This document shows, piece after piece, positions 17,656 to 26,395 of a DNA stretch of 64,000 nucleotides. The notes under the pieces were generated by a model. The model was not told where the DNA came from. It searched no databases and saw only the letters and a list, made by a program, of their open reading frames with translations. The position numbers and the translations under genes were made by a program. Within the stretch, counting starts at the first letter, position 1. Each line of letters starts with the position of its first letter. The stretch comes from Pseudomonas fluorescens (lineage in GTDB: Bacteria; Pseudomonadota; Gammaproteobacteria; Pseudomonadales; Pseudomonadaceae): assembly GCF_001307275.1 (NCBI RefSeq), contig NZ_CP012831.1:1116001-1180000 (forward strand). The letters are read 5' to 3'.

Positions 17656-18141
17656 GTGACCGCTCGACTCGTCCCCTACGAAGACCTGACCGCGCTGCAA
17701 CGTGAACAGGTCAGCGCCATCGAACTCCACCCCGAACAGATCAAGTTCGCCGGCGATATTCATGGCGCCCTGCACATGCTGCTGTCCCGGCCCGGCCCGG
17801 GGGTCAAAGGCTTTGCGCTATTGGCTGGGGACGTGCCAGTGGCCTTCCTGCTGCTCAAGCGCCCGCCGGTACTGCCGGCCTGGGCCAACGAGCACAGCGC
17901 CACCCTGCATGCCTTGCAAGTCGACCACCGGGCCCAGGGCAAAGGGTATGGCAAGGCCTGCCTGCAGGCGCTGCCCGCCGTGGCACGAGCCGCCTGGCCG
18001 GACATCCACGGATTGGAGCTCTCGGTCGATCCCGATAACGTCTCGGCCATTGGCCTGTACGCCCGCCTGGGCTGGGTCGACAGTGGCGAAGCCTACAAGG
18101 GCCGCATCGGGTATGAGCGGCGGATGGGGTTGGTGTTCTGA
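17656..18141 (+). CDS. GNAT-family N-acetyltransferase
   Basis: A 161-residue acetyltransferase. The acetyl-CoA loop is HRAQGKGYGKACLQAL (motif Q/RxxGxG/A), preceded by strand LHALQVD and followed by LSVDPDNVSAIGLYARLGW, the typical C-terminal motif. The substrate is unknown. It starts at a GTG (17656), with GGACG upstream; the frame is open farther upstream, but no good ATG fits. It is divergent from the SnoaL-like gene. Confidence 0.82.
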   Translation: MTARLVPYEDLTALQREQVSAIELHPEQIKFAGDIHGALHMLLSRPGPGVKGFALLAGDVPVAFLLLKRPPVLPAWANEHSATLHALQVDHRAQGKGYGKACLQALPAVARAAWPDIHGLELSVDPDNVSAIGLYARLGWVDSGEAYKGRIGYERRMGLVF

Positions 18142-18172
18142 CAAACAGAATCAACGATCGATAGGCGCCGAA

Positions 18173-18261
18173 TGTGGGAGCGAGCTTGCTCGCGATAGCG
18201 GTGTTTCAGTCAACATCAAAGCGGCTGACCTGACGCTCTCGCGAGCGAGCTCGCTCCCACA
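18173..18261. repeat. REPIN
   Basis: GTGGGAGCGAGC-type inverted pair between convergent genes. The right arm carries substitutions (CTCGCGAGCGAGCTCGC). Confidence 0.88.
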
Positions 18262-18275
18262 GGGGACTGCGCCGA

Positions 18276-18764
18276 TCAGCTTGGCTTGAGCGGGATCCAG
18301 ATTTCCAGGGTGCCTTGGCCGGTCCGGGGGTTGAAGTCTTCGCTGTAGCGCTCGAATTCAGGCTGACCCGCCGCTTCGTAACCGGAATGGGGCAGCCACT
18401 CTTTCCAGATGTATTGGAACGTATCCGGCAGCTTTTTCAATGGCCCTTTGTGTTCGAAGACCGCGTAATGGCCTGGCTGGATTTCGATCCAGCGGTATTG
18501 CTCCGGCAAATCGTCGAGCCGGCTGATTTCCACGCCGGCGATGTATTCGAACCCACCCTTCCCGTCCGGGTTGCAACACACACCGTAGGTCACTTCATCT
18601 TTCTGCCCTGGCACCTTGCCGAGCCAGGGCAGGAACTTTTCCCAGAGCAAAGGGATGTCTTGGGCGGTGTCCTGGGTAAACCGAGCACCAAAGCCGGCGA
18701 TGAGCTGAAAACGTCCCTGTTCAAAGCGTGGCACGGCTGTGTAATCGCGTTCGGGCTTTTCCAT
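18276..18764 (-). CDS. GyrI-like effector-binding domain protein
   Basis: A 162-residue protein with the GyrI-like/AraC effector-binding fold (SHV repeats). Recognisable segments are IPLLWEKFLPWLG, the YGVCCNPDG strand, PGHYAVFEHKGPL and the C-terminal EIWIPLKPS. Such free domains bind small hydrophobic ligands, and some hydrolyse cyclopropanoid toxins; no ligand is assigned. The start at 18764 has TGGAGT nine bases upstream. Confidence 0.82.
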   Translation of the reverse strand: MEKPERDYTAVPRFEQGRFQLIAGFGARFTQDTAQDIPLLWEKFLPWLGKVPGQKDEVTYGVCCNPDGKGGFEYIAGVEISRLDDLPEQYRWIEIQPGHYAVFEHKGPLKKLPDTFQYIWKEWLPHSGYEAAGQPEFERYSEDFNPRTGQGTLEIWIPLKPS

Positions 18765-18844
18765 GCGGCAACACTCCAGCAAAACGTGAAGTCGGGCTTG
18801 GCAGTATAGAAGCCAAACCGTGATTGCCAGGGCCGTTTCGCTTG

Positions 18845-19510
18845 TCAGATGCCAGGCAGGGCCGCGGTGACGGCGCTTCCTACAAACTCGTTGTAGCCAG
18901 AAACAATCACGTACACCGCGAAATAGCAGAAGATCGCGGCGGATGCCCAATAGGAATAACGCAACAATTTATCCCCCAACAGTTTGCCACCCTGGGTCGC
19001 CGCCAGGCACAAAGCCGCGCACCACAGCAGCCCGGCGCAGAGAAAACCACTGAGAAACAGCGCCGAGCTGAGCAAGGTTCCGCCGCCCGAACGGGCGATC
19101 AGCGTACCGCCCACCGCCGCGAACCAGAGGATGGCACTGGGCGATGACATGGCCAGGAAAATCCCGCGCAAGAACTCCTGGCGCGAAGAGTTGCCCTGCA
19201 CTTCACCGGCCTCGGCCAATACCGCGCTGTGATAGATCGCCGAGTGGATCATCTTGGCCGCGAAGTACAGCAACAGCACCGAGCCGCCGACCCACAGCAC
19301 CCAGCGCACCGCTTCGTATTGCAGCAACACGGTCATGCCGGCCAAGGCCAGGACGGCATAGATCAGATCGCCCACGCAGGTGCCCAGGCCCAGGGCGAAC
19401 CCCTGGAAATAGCCGCGCTGCATCGCCAGGGTGATCATCGCGATATTGGCCACGCCAATGTCCAGGCACAGCGAAAGGCTCAGCAGGAAGCCGCTGGAAA
19501 ATTCCATCAT
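18845..19510 (-). CDS. LysE-family translocator
   Basis: A 221-residue inner-membrane protein of the LysE/RhtB superfamily. It has five to six hydrophobic segments, beginning with MEFSSGFLLSLSLCLDIGVANIA, with the conserved FALGLGTCVGDLIY and FLAMSSPSAILWF segments. It probably exports an amino acid or related compound; the substrate is unknown. Alternative starts are 19519 and 19507. It is divergent from alaC, an alanine-forming transaminase, so alanine-related export is a guess worth noting. Confidence 0.83.
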   Translation of the reverse strand: MMEFSSGFLLSLSLCLDIGVANIAMITLAMQRGYFQGFALGLGTCVGDLIYAVLALAGMTVLLQYEAVRWVLWVGGSVLLLYFAAKMIHSAIYHSAVLAEAGEVQGNSSRQEFLRGIFLAMSSPSAILWFAAVGGTLIARSGGGTLLSSALFLSGFLCAGLLWCAALCLAATQGGKLLGDKLLRYSYWASAAIFCYFAVYVIVSGYNEFVGSAVTAALPGI

Positions 19511-19715
19511 TCGTTCCATCAGGATTGGGTGAGACAGGTTCAACAAGCCGCTGCGACCATCGATGGCGCCGCGGCCAGGGCGACAGTGTCGTCGAAAATA
19601 GTTCGCCGCGGCTACTGGACAATCCGACATCCGCCCGATTATCTTGCGCCGCAGGCCACCGCAGTGGCCAACGTCGCTCGGACGGTTCCGGGCGCTCACG
19701 TATCTCGAGGCAACA

Positions 19716-20933
19716 ATGGCCGAACAAGGTTCGCCGCGCCGCTTTGCGCGCATCGATCGACTCCCCCCATATGTATTCAATATCACTGCCGAGCTGAAGA
19801 TGGCTGCGCGTCGGCGCGGCGAAGACATCATCGACTTGAGCATGGGTAATCCCGACGGCGCCACGCCTCCACACATCGTGGAAAAACTGGTCACCGTCGC
19901 CCAGCGTGAAGACACCCACGGTTATTCCACCTCCAAAGGCATCCCGCGCCTGCGCCGCGCCATTTCGCGCTGGTACAAGGACCGCTATGAGGTGGACATC
20001 GACCCGGAAACCGAAGCCATCGTCACCATCGGTTCCAAGGAAGGCCTGGCCCACCTGATGCTGGCCACCCTGGACCAGGGCGACACGGTGCTGGTGCCCA
20101 ACCCCAGCTATCCGATCCACATCTACGGCGCGGTGATCGCCGGCGCCCAGGTGCGCTCGGTGCCGTTGGTGCCTGGAGTGGATTTCTTCGACGAACTGGA
20201 GCGGGCCATTCGCGGCTCGATCCCCAAGCCGAAGATGATGATCCTCGGCTTTCCGTCCAACCCCACCGCCCAGTGCGTGGAGCTGGACTTCTTCGAGCGG
20301 GTCATCGCCCTGGCCAAGCAGTACGACGTGCTGGTGATCCACGACCTGGCCTACGCCGACATCGTCTATGACGGCTGGAAAGCCCCGTCGATCATGCAAG
20401 TGCCGGGCGCGAAAGACATCGCGGTGGAGTTCTTCACCCTGTCCAAGAGCTACAACATGGCCGGCTGGCGCATCGGGTTCATGGTGGGCAACCCGGAACT
20501 GGTCAACGCCCTGGCGCGGATCAAGAGCTACCACGACTACGGCACCTTCACGCCGCTGCAAGTGGCCGCCATCGCCGCCCTCGAAGGCGACCAGCAATGC
20601 GTGCGCGACATCGCCGAGCAGTACCGCCAGCGCCGCAACGTGCTGGTCAAGGGCCTGCATGAGCTGGGCTGGATGGTAGAGAACCCGAAGGCATCGATGT
20701 ACGTCTGGGCCAAGATTCCCGAGGCCTATGCGCACCTGGGTTCGTTGGAGTTTGCCAAGAAGCTGCTGGCCGAAGCCAAGGTCTGCGTCTCGCCGGGGGT
20801 GGGGTTCGGGGAGTATGGGGATGATCACGTGCGCTTTGCGCTGATCGAGAACCAGGACCGGATTCGCCAGGCGGTGCGTGGGATCCGTGGGATGTTCAGG
20901 GCGGATGGGTTGGTAAGCAAACCTAACGCCTGA
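19716..20933 (+). CDS. alaC: Alanine-forming aminotransferase AlaC
   Basis: A PLP-dependent class I aminotransferase of 405 residues, matching AlaC, which makes alanine from pyruvate with glutamate. The opening [20 protein letters not shown] and the [12 protein letters not shown] segment are characteristic. The PLP lysine is Lys244 in [23 protein letters not shown] and [13 protein letters not shown] supply cofactor contacts. The start at 19716 has GAGG seven bases upstream. It is transcribed away from the LysE-family exporter, with a shared intergenic region of about 200 bases. Confidence 0.93.
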   Translation: MAEQGSPRRFARIDRLPPYVFNITAELKMAARRRGEDIIDLSMGNPDGATPPHIVEKLVTVAQREDTHGYSTSKGIPRLRRAISRWYKDRYEVDIDPETEAIVTIGSKEGLAHLMLATLDQGDTVLVPNPSYPIHIYGAVIAGAQVRSVPLVPGVDFFDELERAIRGSIPKPKMMILGFPSNPTAQCVELDFFERVIALAKQYDVLVIHDLAYADIVYDGWKAPSIMQVPGAKDIAVEFFTLSKSYNMAGWRIGFMVGNPELVNALARIKSYHDYGTFTPLQVAAIAALEGDQQCVRDIAEQYRQRRNVLVKGLHELGWMVENPKASMYVWAKIPEAYAHLGSLEFAKKLLAEAKVCVSPGVGFGEYGDDHVRFALIENQDRIRQAVRGIRGMFRADGLVSKPNA

Positions 20934-20992
20934 CCTAAAACCAGCGGCGGGGGTTGGCTCCCGCCCTGGCTCTACTGATCGCCCGAAACCCG

Positions 20993-21064
20993 TGTGGGAG
21001 CGAGCTTGCTCGCGATAGCGGTACAACATGTAAGTCCGCTATCGCGAGCAAGCTCGCTCCCACA
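20993..21064. repeat. REPIN, short centre
   Basis: GTGGGAGCGAGC-type pair with only about 16 bases between the arms (CGATAGCGG ... CCGCTATCG), giving a nearly continuous hairpin. It lies between convergent genes. Confidence 0.9.
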
Positions 21065-21083
21065 ATGGGTTATAGGTTGTCGG

Positions 21084-22436
21084 TTAGACCACCAGCGACA
21101 GCAGCAGGATAAAGATCAACCCCACCACCGACAGGATGGTTTCCATCGCGGTCCAGGTCTTGAAGGTCTCGGCCACGGTCATGTTGAAGTACTGCTTGAC
21201 CAGCCAGAAACCCGCATCGTTGACGTGGGACAGGATCAACGAACCGGCACCGGTCGCCAGCACCAGCAGCTCACGGTTCACACCCGGCATCATCCCCACC
21301 ACCGGCACCACGATACCGGCACCGGTAATGGTCGCCACCGTCGCCGAACCTGTGGCGATACGAATCACCGCCGCCACCAGCCACGCCAGCAGGATCGGCG
21401 AGATCTGCGCACTCACCGCCATGTGACCGATCACATCGCCCACGCCGCTGGTGACCAGCATCTGCTTGAAGCCACCGCCGGCACCGATGATCAGGATGAT
21501 CGCGGCGGTCGGCGCCAGGCTGGCGTCCAGCCATTTGAGCATCTGGCTGGAACCGATGCCCTGCTTGTAGCCAAAGGTGTACAGCGACAGCAACAACGCC
21601 AGCAGCAAAGCCGAGATCGGGTGGCCGATCATGTCCATCCAGGCACGGAAGAGGTTGCCGTCCGGCAGCGCCACGTCAGCGAAGGTCTTGAGCAGCATCA
21701 GGAACACCGGCGACAACACGGTGATCAGGGTGATGCTGAAGCTTGGCAGCTCGGCGGCGCTCGTCTCGCGGGCCAGTTGGTCCACCAGCTCCTGGTTCGG
21801 ATGGCCGGGGATGTGCTTGGCAATGAACGTACCGAAGATCGGGCCGGCAATGATGGCGGTCGGCAGCGCGACGATCAGGCCATAGAGAATGGTCTTGCCG
21901 ATGTCAGCGCCAAATATGCCAATCGCCAGCAGCGGCCCCGGGTGCGGCGGCACCAGGCCGTGGACCGCGGAAAGACCGGCCAGCAGCGGGATACCGATCT
22001 TGATGATCGACACGCCGGTGCGGCGCGCGACGATGAACACCAGCGGGATCAGCAGCACGAAGCCGATTTCGAAGAACAGCGGGATGCCCACCAGGAAGGC
22101 GGCGAACATCATCGCCCACTGCACCTTGTCCTTGCCGAAGGCGCGGATCAGGGTCTGGGCGATCTGATCGGCCCCGCCCGACTCGGCCATCATTTTGCCG
22201 AGCATCGTACCCAGCGCCAGGATGATGCCGACAAAGCCCAGCACGCCACCGAAGCCGTCCTGGAACGCCTTGATGATGGTGCCGGTCGGCATGCCCGACG
22301 TCAGGCCGAGGAACGCGGCGGCGATGGTCAGCGCAATGAACGGGTGGAATTTGAACTTGGTGATGAGGACGATGAGTCCGATCACCGTGACCACTGCATC
22401 AAGCAGTAGGAACGTCTCGTGGGACATGCCGAACAT
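21084..22436 (-). CDS. gntT: Gluconate permease, GntP family
   Basis: A 450-residue gluconate:proton symporter with 12-14 predicted membrane segments, opening MFGMSHETFLLLDAVV. GntP-family landmarks are visible, including the PPHPGP loop (GLVPPHPGPLLAIG) and HVNDAGFW near the C-terminus. AGGAG lies upstream of the chosen ATG; an in-frame ATG three codons later is an alternative. It is downstream of gntK on the same strand with a 92-base gap that contains a GntR-type operator, so it may have its own promoter as well as co-transcription. Confidence 0.92.
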   Translation of the reverse strand: MFGMSHETFLLLDAVVTVIGLIVLITKFKFHPFIALTIAAAFLGLTSGMPTGTIIKAFQDGFGGVLGFVGIILALGTMLGKMMAESGGADQIAQTLIRAFGKDKVQWAMMFAAFLVGIPLFFEIGFVLLIPLVFIVARRTGVSIIKIGIPLLAGLSAVHGLVPPHPGPLLAIGIFGADIGKTILYGLIVALPTAIIAGPIFGTFIAKHIPGHPNQELVDQLARETSAAELPSFSITLITVLSPVFLMLLKTFADVALPDGNLFRAWMDMIGHPISALLLALLLSLYTFGYKQGIGSSQMLKWLDASLAPTAAIILIIGAGGGFKQMLVTSGVGDVIGHMAVSAQISPILLAWLVAAVIRIATGSATVATITGAGIVVPVVGMMPGVNRELLVLATGAGSLILSHVNDAGFWLVKQYFNMTVAETFKTWTAMETILSVVGLIFILLLSLVV

Positions 22437-22492
22437 GGGAGGTGTCTCCTGATTTGTTGTTGTTATTGAAGCAGTTATTTATGAGTCGTCGG

Positions 22493-22506
22493 GACAGCGC
22501 TATCTT
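22493..22506 (-). promoter_or_regulatory. GntR operator 1 (gntK-gntT gap)
   Basis: GACAGCGCTATCTT, with palindromic core AGCGCT. One of three near-identical sites in this module; it lies 57 bases upstream of the gntT start. Confidence 0.72.
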
Positions 22507-22528
22507 TCTGACGCAAATTTTTTGAAAC

Positions 22529-23062
22529 TCAGCTGGCCAGCTTCAAACCGTGGGCCAACCACCAGACGTAAGCCTGCTGTGCCAGTTCGTCAACGCTGTG
22601 GCTGGACGCGTCCAGAGCCAGGGTCAGGGGCTCGCCGACAGGGGATTCAAGGGTGGCGAACTGGCTGTCGATCAGGGTCGACGGCATGAAATGGCCGGGA
22701 CGATGGGAAACGCGGTCGGCGGCCACTTCGGGGGGCAATTCAAGGAATACGAAACCCAGGCCGGGCAAGGCGCTGCGCAGGCGCTCGCGATAACTGTGCT
22801 TGAGGGCCGAGCAGGTCAGCACCGGACGCTCGCCCGTGGCATCGACACGGCGCAACTCGTCGCACAGGCTGTCGAGCCAGCCGGCACGGTCGTCGTCGTT
22901 CAAGGGGATACCGGCACTCATCTTCTGGATGTTGGCCGCGGGGTGGAACGTGTCGCCTTCGATGGCGGTGGCGCCGCTCAACTGGCACAGGGCCTGGCTG
23001 ACGCACGTTTTGCCGCAACCGGCAACGCCCATGATGACCAGGGCGGAGATGGGATTGTTCAT
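22529..23062 (-). CDS. gntK: Gluconokinase
   Basis: A 177-residue P-loop kinase that phosphorylates gluconate to 6-phosphogluconate, feeding the Entner-Doudoroff pathway. Walker A is GVAGCGKT at residues 12-19. The family segments EGDTFHPAANIQKMSAGIPL, DRAGWLDSL, CSALKHSYRERLR and RPGHFMPSTLIDSQ are all present. Its neighbours are the gluconate permease and the divergent gluconate repressor. Confidence 0.95.
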   Translation of the reverse strand: MNNPISALVIMGVAGCGKTCVSQALCQLSGATAIEGDTFHPAANIQKMSAGIPLNDDDRAGWLDSLCDELRRVDATGERPVLTCSALKHSYRERLRSALPGLGFVFLELPPEVAADRVSHRPGHFMPSTLIDSQFATLESPVGEPLTLALDASSHSVDELAQQAYVWWLAHGLKLAS

Positions 23063-23081
23063 GTAACACCTCAGCGCGCAG

Positions 23082-23095
23082 ACAGCGCTACCTTT
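23082..23095. promoter_or_regulatory. GntR operator 2 (upstream of gntK)
   Basis: GACAGCGCTACCTT, identical to operator 3. It lies 20 bases upstream of the gntK start codon. Confidence 0.75.
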
Positions 23096-23231
23096 GCCAG
23101 TTATGACACCGCAGCAAAAGCAGAAGTTGCCGACGCCTTCTTGTCATTTTTGTGGTTGCAGCATGTTCGTTCACGACACCCACGGACGAGGGATCAGGCA
23201 ACCCCCGCTCACGCATTTGCAGCGGCGTCGA

Positions 23232-23245
23232 GACAGCGCTACCTT
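23232..23245. promoter_or_regulatory. GntR operator 3 (upstream of gntR)
   Basis: GACAGCGCTACCTT, 34 bases upstream of the gntR start. On the minus strand it reads AC-T-AAG-G-TAGCGCT, which agrees with the AC-N-AAG-N-TAGCGCT motif I recall for P. aeruginosa GntR. Confidence 0.75.
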
Positions 23246-23278
23246 AGTACCTTGATTTTTGTTTGGCAAGCCGCCCTG

Positions 23279-24310
23279 ATGACCGTCCCTAAAAACGATA
23301 AGAATACGCGCACCACCGGTCGCCCCACGCTCAACGAAGTCGCACGCCTGGCCGGTGTCAGCCCTATCACCGCCTCCCGTGCCCTGCGTGGCGTCAGCAC
23401 CGTCGCCTCGGAACTGGTGGAAAAAGTCCGCCAGGCCGCCGTGGAACTCAACTACGTCGTCAATCCCGCCGCCCGCGCCCTGGCTTCGGCCCAGAGCCAT
23501 TCGGTGGTGGTGCTGGTGCCGTCGTTGTCCAACCTGTTGTTCATCGACACCCTGGAAGCCATCCATCGGGTGCTGCGGCCCAAGGGTTTCGAAGTGGTGA
23601 TCGGCAACTACCACTACTCCCGGGACGAGGAAGAAGACCTGTTGCGCAACTACATGGCCTATCAGCCAAGGGGTTTGCTGCTGACCGGTTTCGACCGCAC
23701 CGAAAGCGCCCGCCGCATGATCGAGGCCAGCAACATCCCGTGCGTGTACATGATGGAACTGGACCCCGGCGCCGGGCTCAATTGCGTCGGTTTTTCCCAG
23801 CTCAAGGCTGGCGAAACGGCGGCCGAGCACTTGATTTCCAAGGGCCGCAAGCGCCTGGCCTACATCGGCGCGCAACTGGACCAGCGCACCCTGCTGCGCG
23901 GTGAAGGCTTTCGCCGCGCCCTGCAGCAAGCCGGTTTGTATGACCCGGACCTGGAACTGCTGACCCCGCGTCCATCCTCGGTGGGCCTGGGCGGGGAATT
24001 GTTCCTGCAATTGCTCGGCAGCCACCCGGACGTCGATGCGATCTTCTTCGGCAACGACGACCTGGCCCACGGCGCCCTGTTCGAAGCACTGCGCTGCGGC
24101 ATCAAGATCCCCGAGCAGGTCTCGGTGCTGGGCTTCAACGACTTGCCCGCGTCGGCCCATATGGTGCCGCGCCTGAGCAGCATCAGCACCCCACGGGAGG
24201 CCATCGGTCGCCGCGCCGCCGAACAGATGCTGACGCTGATGGCCGGCAACCGCATCGCGCAGCCGGTGGTGGACCTGGGTTTCGAGCTCAAGGTTCGCGA
24301 AAGCACCTGA
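23279..24310 (+). CDS. gntR: Gluconate repressor GntR, LacI family
   Basis: A 343-residue LacI/GalR-family repressor. The N-terminal helix-turn-helix is at about residues 16-38 (PTLNEVARLAGVSPITASRA), then the hinge helix (NPAARALASA) and a sugar-binding-protein-like effector domain. It is divergent from gntK-gntT, and three copies of one palindromic operator sit in the intergenic spaces, one of them before gntR itself, which predicts autorepression. The start at 23279 is where the LacI-family N-terminus begins; the open frame extends far upstream across gntK on the other strand and is not coding there. Confidence 0.93.
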   Translation: MTVPKNDKNTRTTGRPTLNEVARLAGVSPITASRALRGVSTVASELVEKVRQAAVELNYVVNPAARALASAQSHSVVVLVPSLSNLLFIDTLEAIHRVLRPKGFEVVIGNYHYSRDEEEDLLRNYMAYQPRGLLLTGFDRTESARRMIEASNIPCVYMMELDPGAGLNCVGFSQLKAGETAAEHLISKGRKRLAYIGAQLDQRTLLRGEGFRRALQQAGLYDPDLELLTPRPSSVGLGGELFLQLLGSHPDVDAIFFGNDDLAHGALFEALRCGIKIPEQVSVLGFNDLPASAHMVPRLSSISTPREAIGRRAAEQMLTLMAGNRIAQPVVDLGFELKVREST

Positions 24311-24415
24311 GGCGCCTCGCTCAAGCGGTCGATCCATGCCGTCCGACGGCAAGGGTTGGCCGCCCCGCTCGCCGCGCGCTTGTCCACACCCCTTGGAATA
24401 CGGGCCTTGCGAAGG

Positions 24416-24431
24416 CGGCATGGGAATTGCT
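24416..24431 (+). promoter_or_regulatory. Sigma-54 promoter upstream of the 184-aa protein
   Basis: CGGCATGGGAATTGCT fits TGGCACG-N4-TTGCW at 10 of 12 fixed positions, with GG at 24417-24418 and GC at 24429-24430 in the obligatory 10-base spacing. The transcript would start near 24442, giving a leader of about 28 bases before the ATG at 24470. Confidence 0.6.
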
Positions 24432-24469
24432 CCTGCCCATCGCTCAGCCATTACCTACAGGTGTTCATC

Positions 24470-25024
24470 ATGTTGGTCAGTGCCAAACAGCAAGCGATGG
24501 TCTTGCCACTCAAACGCCCGGGCGAAGATCCCACCGCCGAAGCCGCCAGCGGCCTGCAAAGCGCCGCGTTGCAGGCGTTGCGCGATAACGTCCAGGCCCA
24601 GGCCAGCCAAGGCAGTGCCCAGGTCCAGGATTCCTTCACCCAACGAGCCACGCAACAGGTCAATGCCGCCACCGCCATCAGCGACAAGGTGGATGAGGCG
24701 TTCGCCAAGACGCGCGTGCAATTGCAAACCGTGGCTTCGTCAACGCCTGAAGAGGCCACGACACTTGGCGGCTCCGCCACGGCGCAGTTCAAGGACTACA
24801 TGAGCAAGACGCCCGAAGAGCGCCTGCGCGACAGCATTCTCGAAGAGATGGGCATTACCGAGGAAGAGTTCGAGGCGATGCCGCCCGAGAAGCAGATGGC
24901 GGTCAGCCAGGAAATTGCCCAACGCATGCAGGACAAGTCAGCGATAGCCCAAGTGGAAAAGGCCCAGGAGAGCCGCACGGGCGACAAAGCCGCGGCCATG
25001 GACATGTTTCTCGCCTCGCTTTGA
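24470..25024 (+). CDS. Hypothetical helical protein (184 aa)
   Basis: Not recognised. It is a soluble, Ala/Gln-rich protein with no signal peptide. The N-terminal half (about 25-100) is low-complexity helix. A conserved-looking block follows at about 108-160: FKDYMSKTPEERLRDSILEEMG, ITEEEFEAMPPEKQ. The pattern of a helical N-terminus and a 'LxxMGITEEEF' module recalls small Pseudomonas surface- or motility-associated proteins, but I cannot name a family. CAGG precedes the ATG, and the upstream -24/-12 element suggests RpoN control. Confidence 0.72.
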   Translation: MLVSAKQQAMVLPLKRPGEDPTAEAASGLQSAALQALRDNVQAQASQGSAQVQDSFTQRATQQVNAATAISDKVDEAFAKTRVQLQTVASSTPEEATTLGGSATAQFKDYMSKTPEERLRDSILEEMGITEEEFEAMPPEKQMAVSQEIAQRMQDKSAIAQVEKAQESRTGDKAAAMDMFLASL

Positions 25025-25047
25025 GCCTCGGTACAGGCCAGAGCATT

Positions 25048-25073
25048 TGAGCTGGGGTGACCGCCCCAGCTCA
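25048..25073. terminator. Perfect hairpin between convergent genes
   Basis: TGAGCTGGGG, six-base loop, CCCCAGCTCA: a 10-base perfect stem. There is no T run of more than three on either strand, so termination efficiency is uncertain. Confidence 0.45.
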
Positions 25074-25101
25074 ACCTGAGGCCCGCCAAGGCGATACCGG
25101 T

Positions 25102-25212
25102 TCAATGACCGAACAGGTTCACCTTCTTGGTTTTCTTGTCGGCGCGCTTTTCATCGGCAGTCTTCGCCGGTTTTTTCTTTGCCGCTTTTTTTGAATCCAT
25201 GCCTTTGGCCAT
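25102..25212 (-). CDS. Small lysine-rich protein (36 aa)
   Basis: It reads MAKGMDSKKAAKKKPAKTAD and ends TKKVNLFGH; 15 of its 36 residues are lysine or arginine. GGAG is ten bases before the ATG, a good ribosome site, and codon use is normal. No family is recognised. It is likely a disordered nucleic-acid- or ribosome-binding peptide, by charge only. It is divergent from the acetyltransferase at 25315. Confidence 0.6.
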   Translation of the reverse strand: MAKGMDSKKAAKKKPAKTADEKRADKKTKKVNLFGH

Positions 25213-25314
25213 GATACGTACTCCAGTCATACGGGATGTGAAGTCAGGTATACACCTATCGCCGTACTCGCGTTCTTTTATAATCGCCTCCCCCTTCTGC
25301 GCCACGACCCCGCC

Positions 25315-25734
25315 ATGTCCGAAATCCATTACGCAGCGCTCGAAGCATCGCTTTGGCCGCTGATGAACAAGTTTTACCGCGCCCACCAATCCTCGATGAA
25401 AGCAGTGCGTGACGCGCAGCTGTGGGTGGCACGGCGCGATGAGATCGTCGCCGCCCTGTGCTTGCGCCCAGTGTCGGGCGGGCATTGGTTGACGGGGTTG
25501 TTCGTCGACCCGGCGTACCGCGTCCAGGGCATTGCCGCGCGATTGATCGCTGAAGCGGTGAACGGGGTGGACAAGCCGGTATGGCTGTTCTGCCACCCGG
25601 ACTTGCGCGGTTTTTATGAGCGGCGTGGTTTCAGCTTCAACCCTGAACTGCCCTATGCGATGGCCGAACGCCTGAGCCGGTATGCCCGCAGCAAGCCGAT
25701 GATTGCGATGGGGTGGGAGCCTGCAAAACCCTGA
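25315..25734 (+). CDS. GNAT-family N-acetyltransferase
   Basis: A 139-residue acetyltransferase. The acetyl-CoA motif is VDPAYRVQGIAARLI; the C-terminal motif is CHPDLRGFYERRGFSF, typical of GNAT enzymes. The substrate is unknown. It is transcribed alone, with a REPIN after its stop codon. Confidence 0.85.
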   Translation: MSEIHYAALEASLWPLMNKFYRAHQSSMKAVRDAQLWVARRDEIVAALCLRPVSGGHWLTGLFVDPAYRVQGIAARLIAEAVNGVDKPVWLFCHPDLRGFYERRGFSFNPELPYAMAERLSRYARSKPMIAMGWEPAKP

Positions 25735-25749
25735 ATCAACGCAGTCCAT

Positions 25750-25838
25750 TGTGGGAGCGAGCTTGCTCGCGATTGCGTCAGGTCAGCTGCATCAATGGCG
25801 GCTGACACACCACCATCGCGAGCAAGCTCGCTCCCACA
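25750..25838. repeat. REPIN
   Basis: GTGGGAGCGAGC-type inverted pair between convergent genes. Confidence 0.9.
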
Positions 25839-25855
25839 GGGTTCAGGGGTGGGTA

Positions 25856-26395
25856 TCAATCGTCGGCGGTGGGGTCCAGGTCCGGGAACATCACTTCGGT
25901 AAAGCCGAACTTGCTGAAATCAGTGATGCGCGACGGGTACAAGCGCCCGATCAGATGATCGCATTCATGCTGCACCACCCGCGCATGAAAGCCCGACGCG
26001 TAACGCACGATCGGCTCGCCCTTGGGATCGAAGCCTTCATAGCGGATGTGTTGGTAGCGCTCGACCGCACCGCGCAGGCCCGGCACCGACAGGCAACCTT
26101 CGAAGCCCTCTTCCATCTGCGGGCCCAGGGGGGTGATCAGTGGGTTGATCAGGATGGTCTGGGGCACCGCCTCGGCGTCGGGGTAACGCTCGCTGTGCTC
26201 GAAGCCGAAGATCACCAGTTGCAGGTCGATGCCGATCTGCGGCGCCGCCAGGCCGACGCCGCCGACACTTTCCATGGTCTGGAACATGTCGTCGATCAAT
26301 TGCCACAATTCCGGGCTGTCGAACATTTCGGCGGGCACCGGCGGGGCGATGCGCAGCAGGCGTTCGTCGCCCATTTTCAGGATTTCACGGATCAT
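25856..26395 (-). CDS. def: Peptide deformylase (stand-alone copy)
   Basis: A 179-residue metalloenzyme that removes the formyl group from nascent proteins. All three motifs are intact: GVGLAAPQ (46-53), EGCLS (99-103) and HECDH (143-147), giving metal ligands Cys101, His143 and His147 and the catalytic Glu144. The HECDH form differs from the common HExDH only at the variable position. It is not next to fmt, so it is probably a second deformylase. Its ATG overlaps the stop of the upstream YihY-type gene (ATGA), and it has no clear ribosome site of its own. Confidence 0.93.
   Translation of the reverse strand: MIREILKMGDERLLRIAPPVPAEMFDSPELWQLIDDMFQTMESVGGVGLAAPQIGIDLQLVIFGFEHSERYPDAEAVPQTILINPLITPLGPQMEEGFEGCLSVPGLRGAVERYQHIRYEGFDPKGEPIVRYASGFHARVVQHECDHLIGRLYPSRITDFSKFGFTEVMFPDLDPTADD

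Noticed and set aside
22550..23278. Upstream extension of the gntR frame across gntK
   Set aside because: It is antisense to gntK, which is certain; LacI-family proteins begin where the helix-turn-helix begins at 23279.
25213..25749. Long minus-strand extension of the 36-residue gene
   Set aside because: It crosses the acetyltransferase gene in antisense; the ribosome site fits the ATG at 25212.
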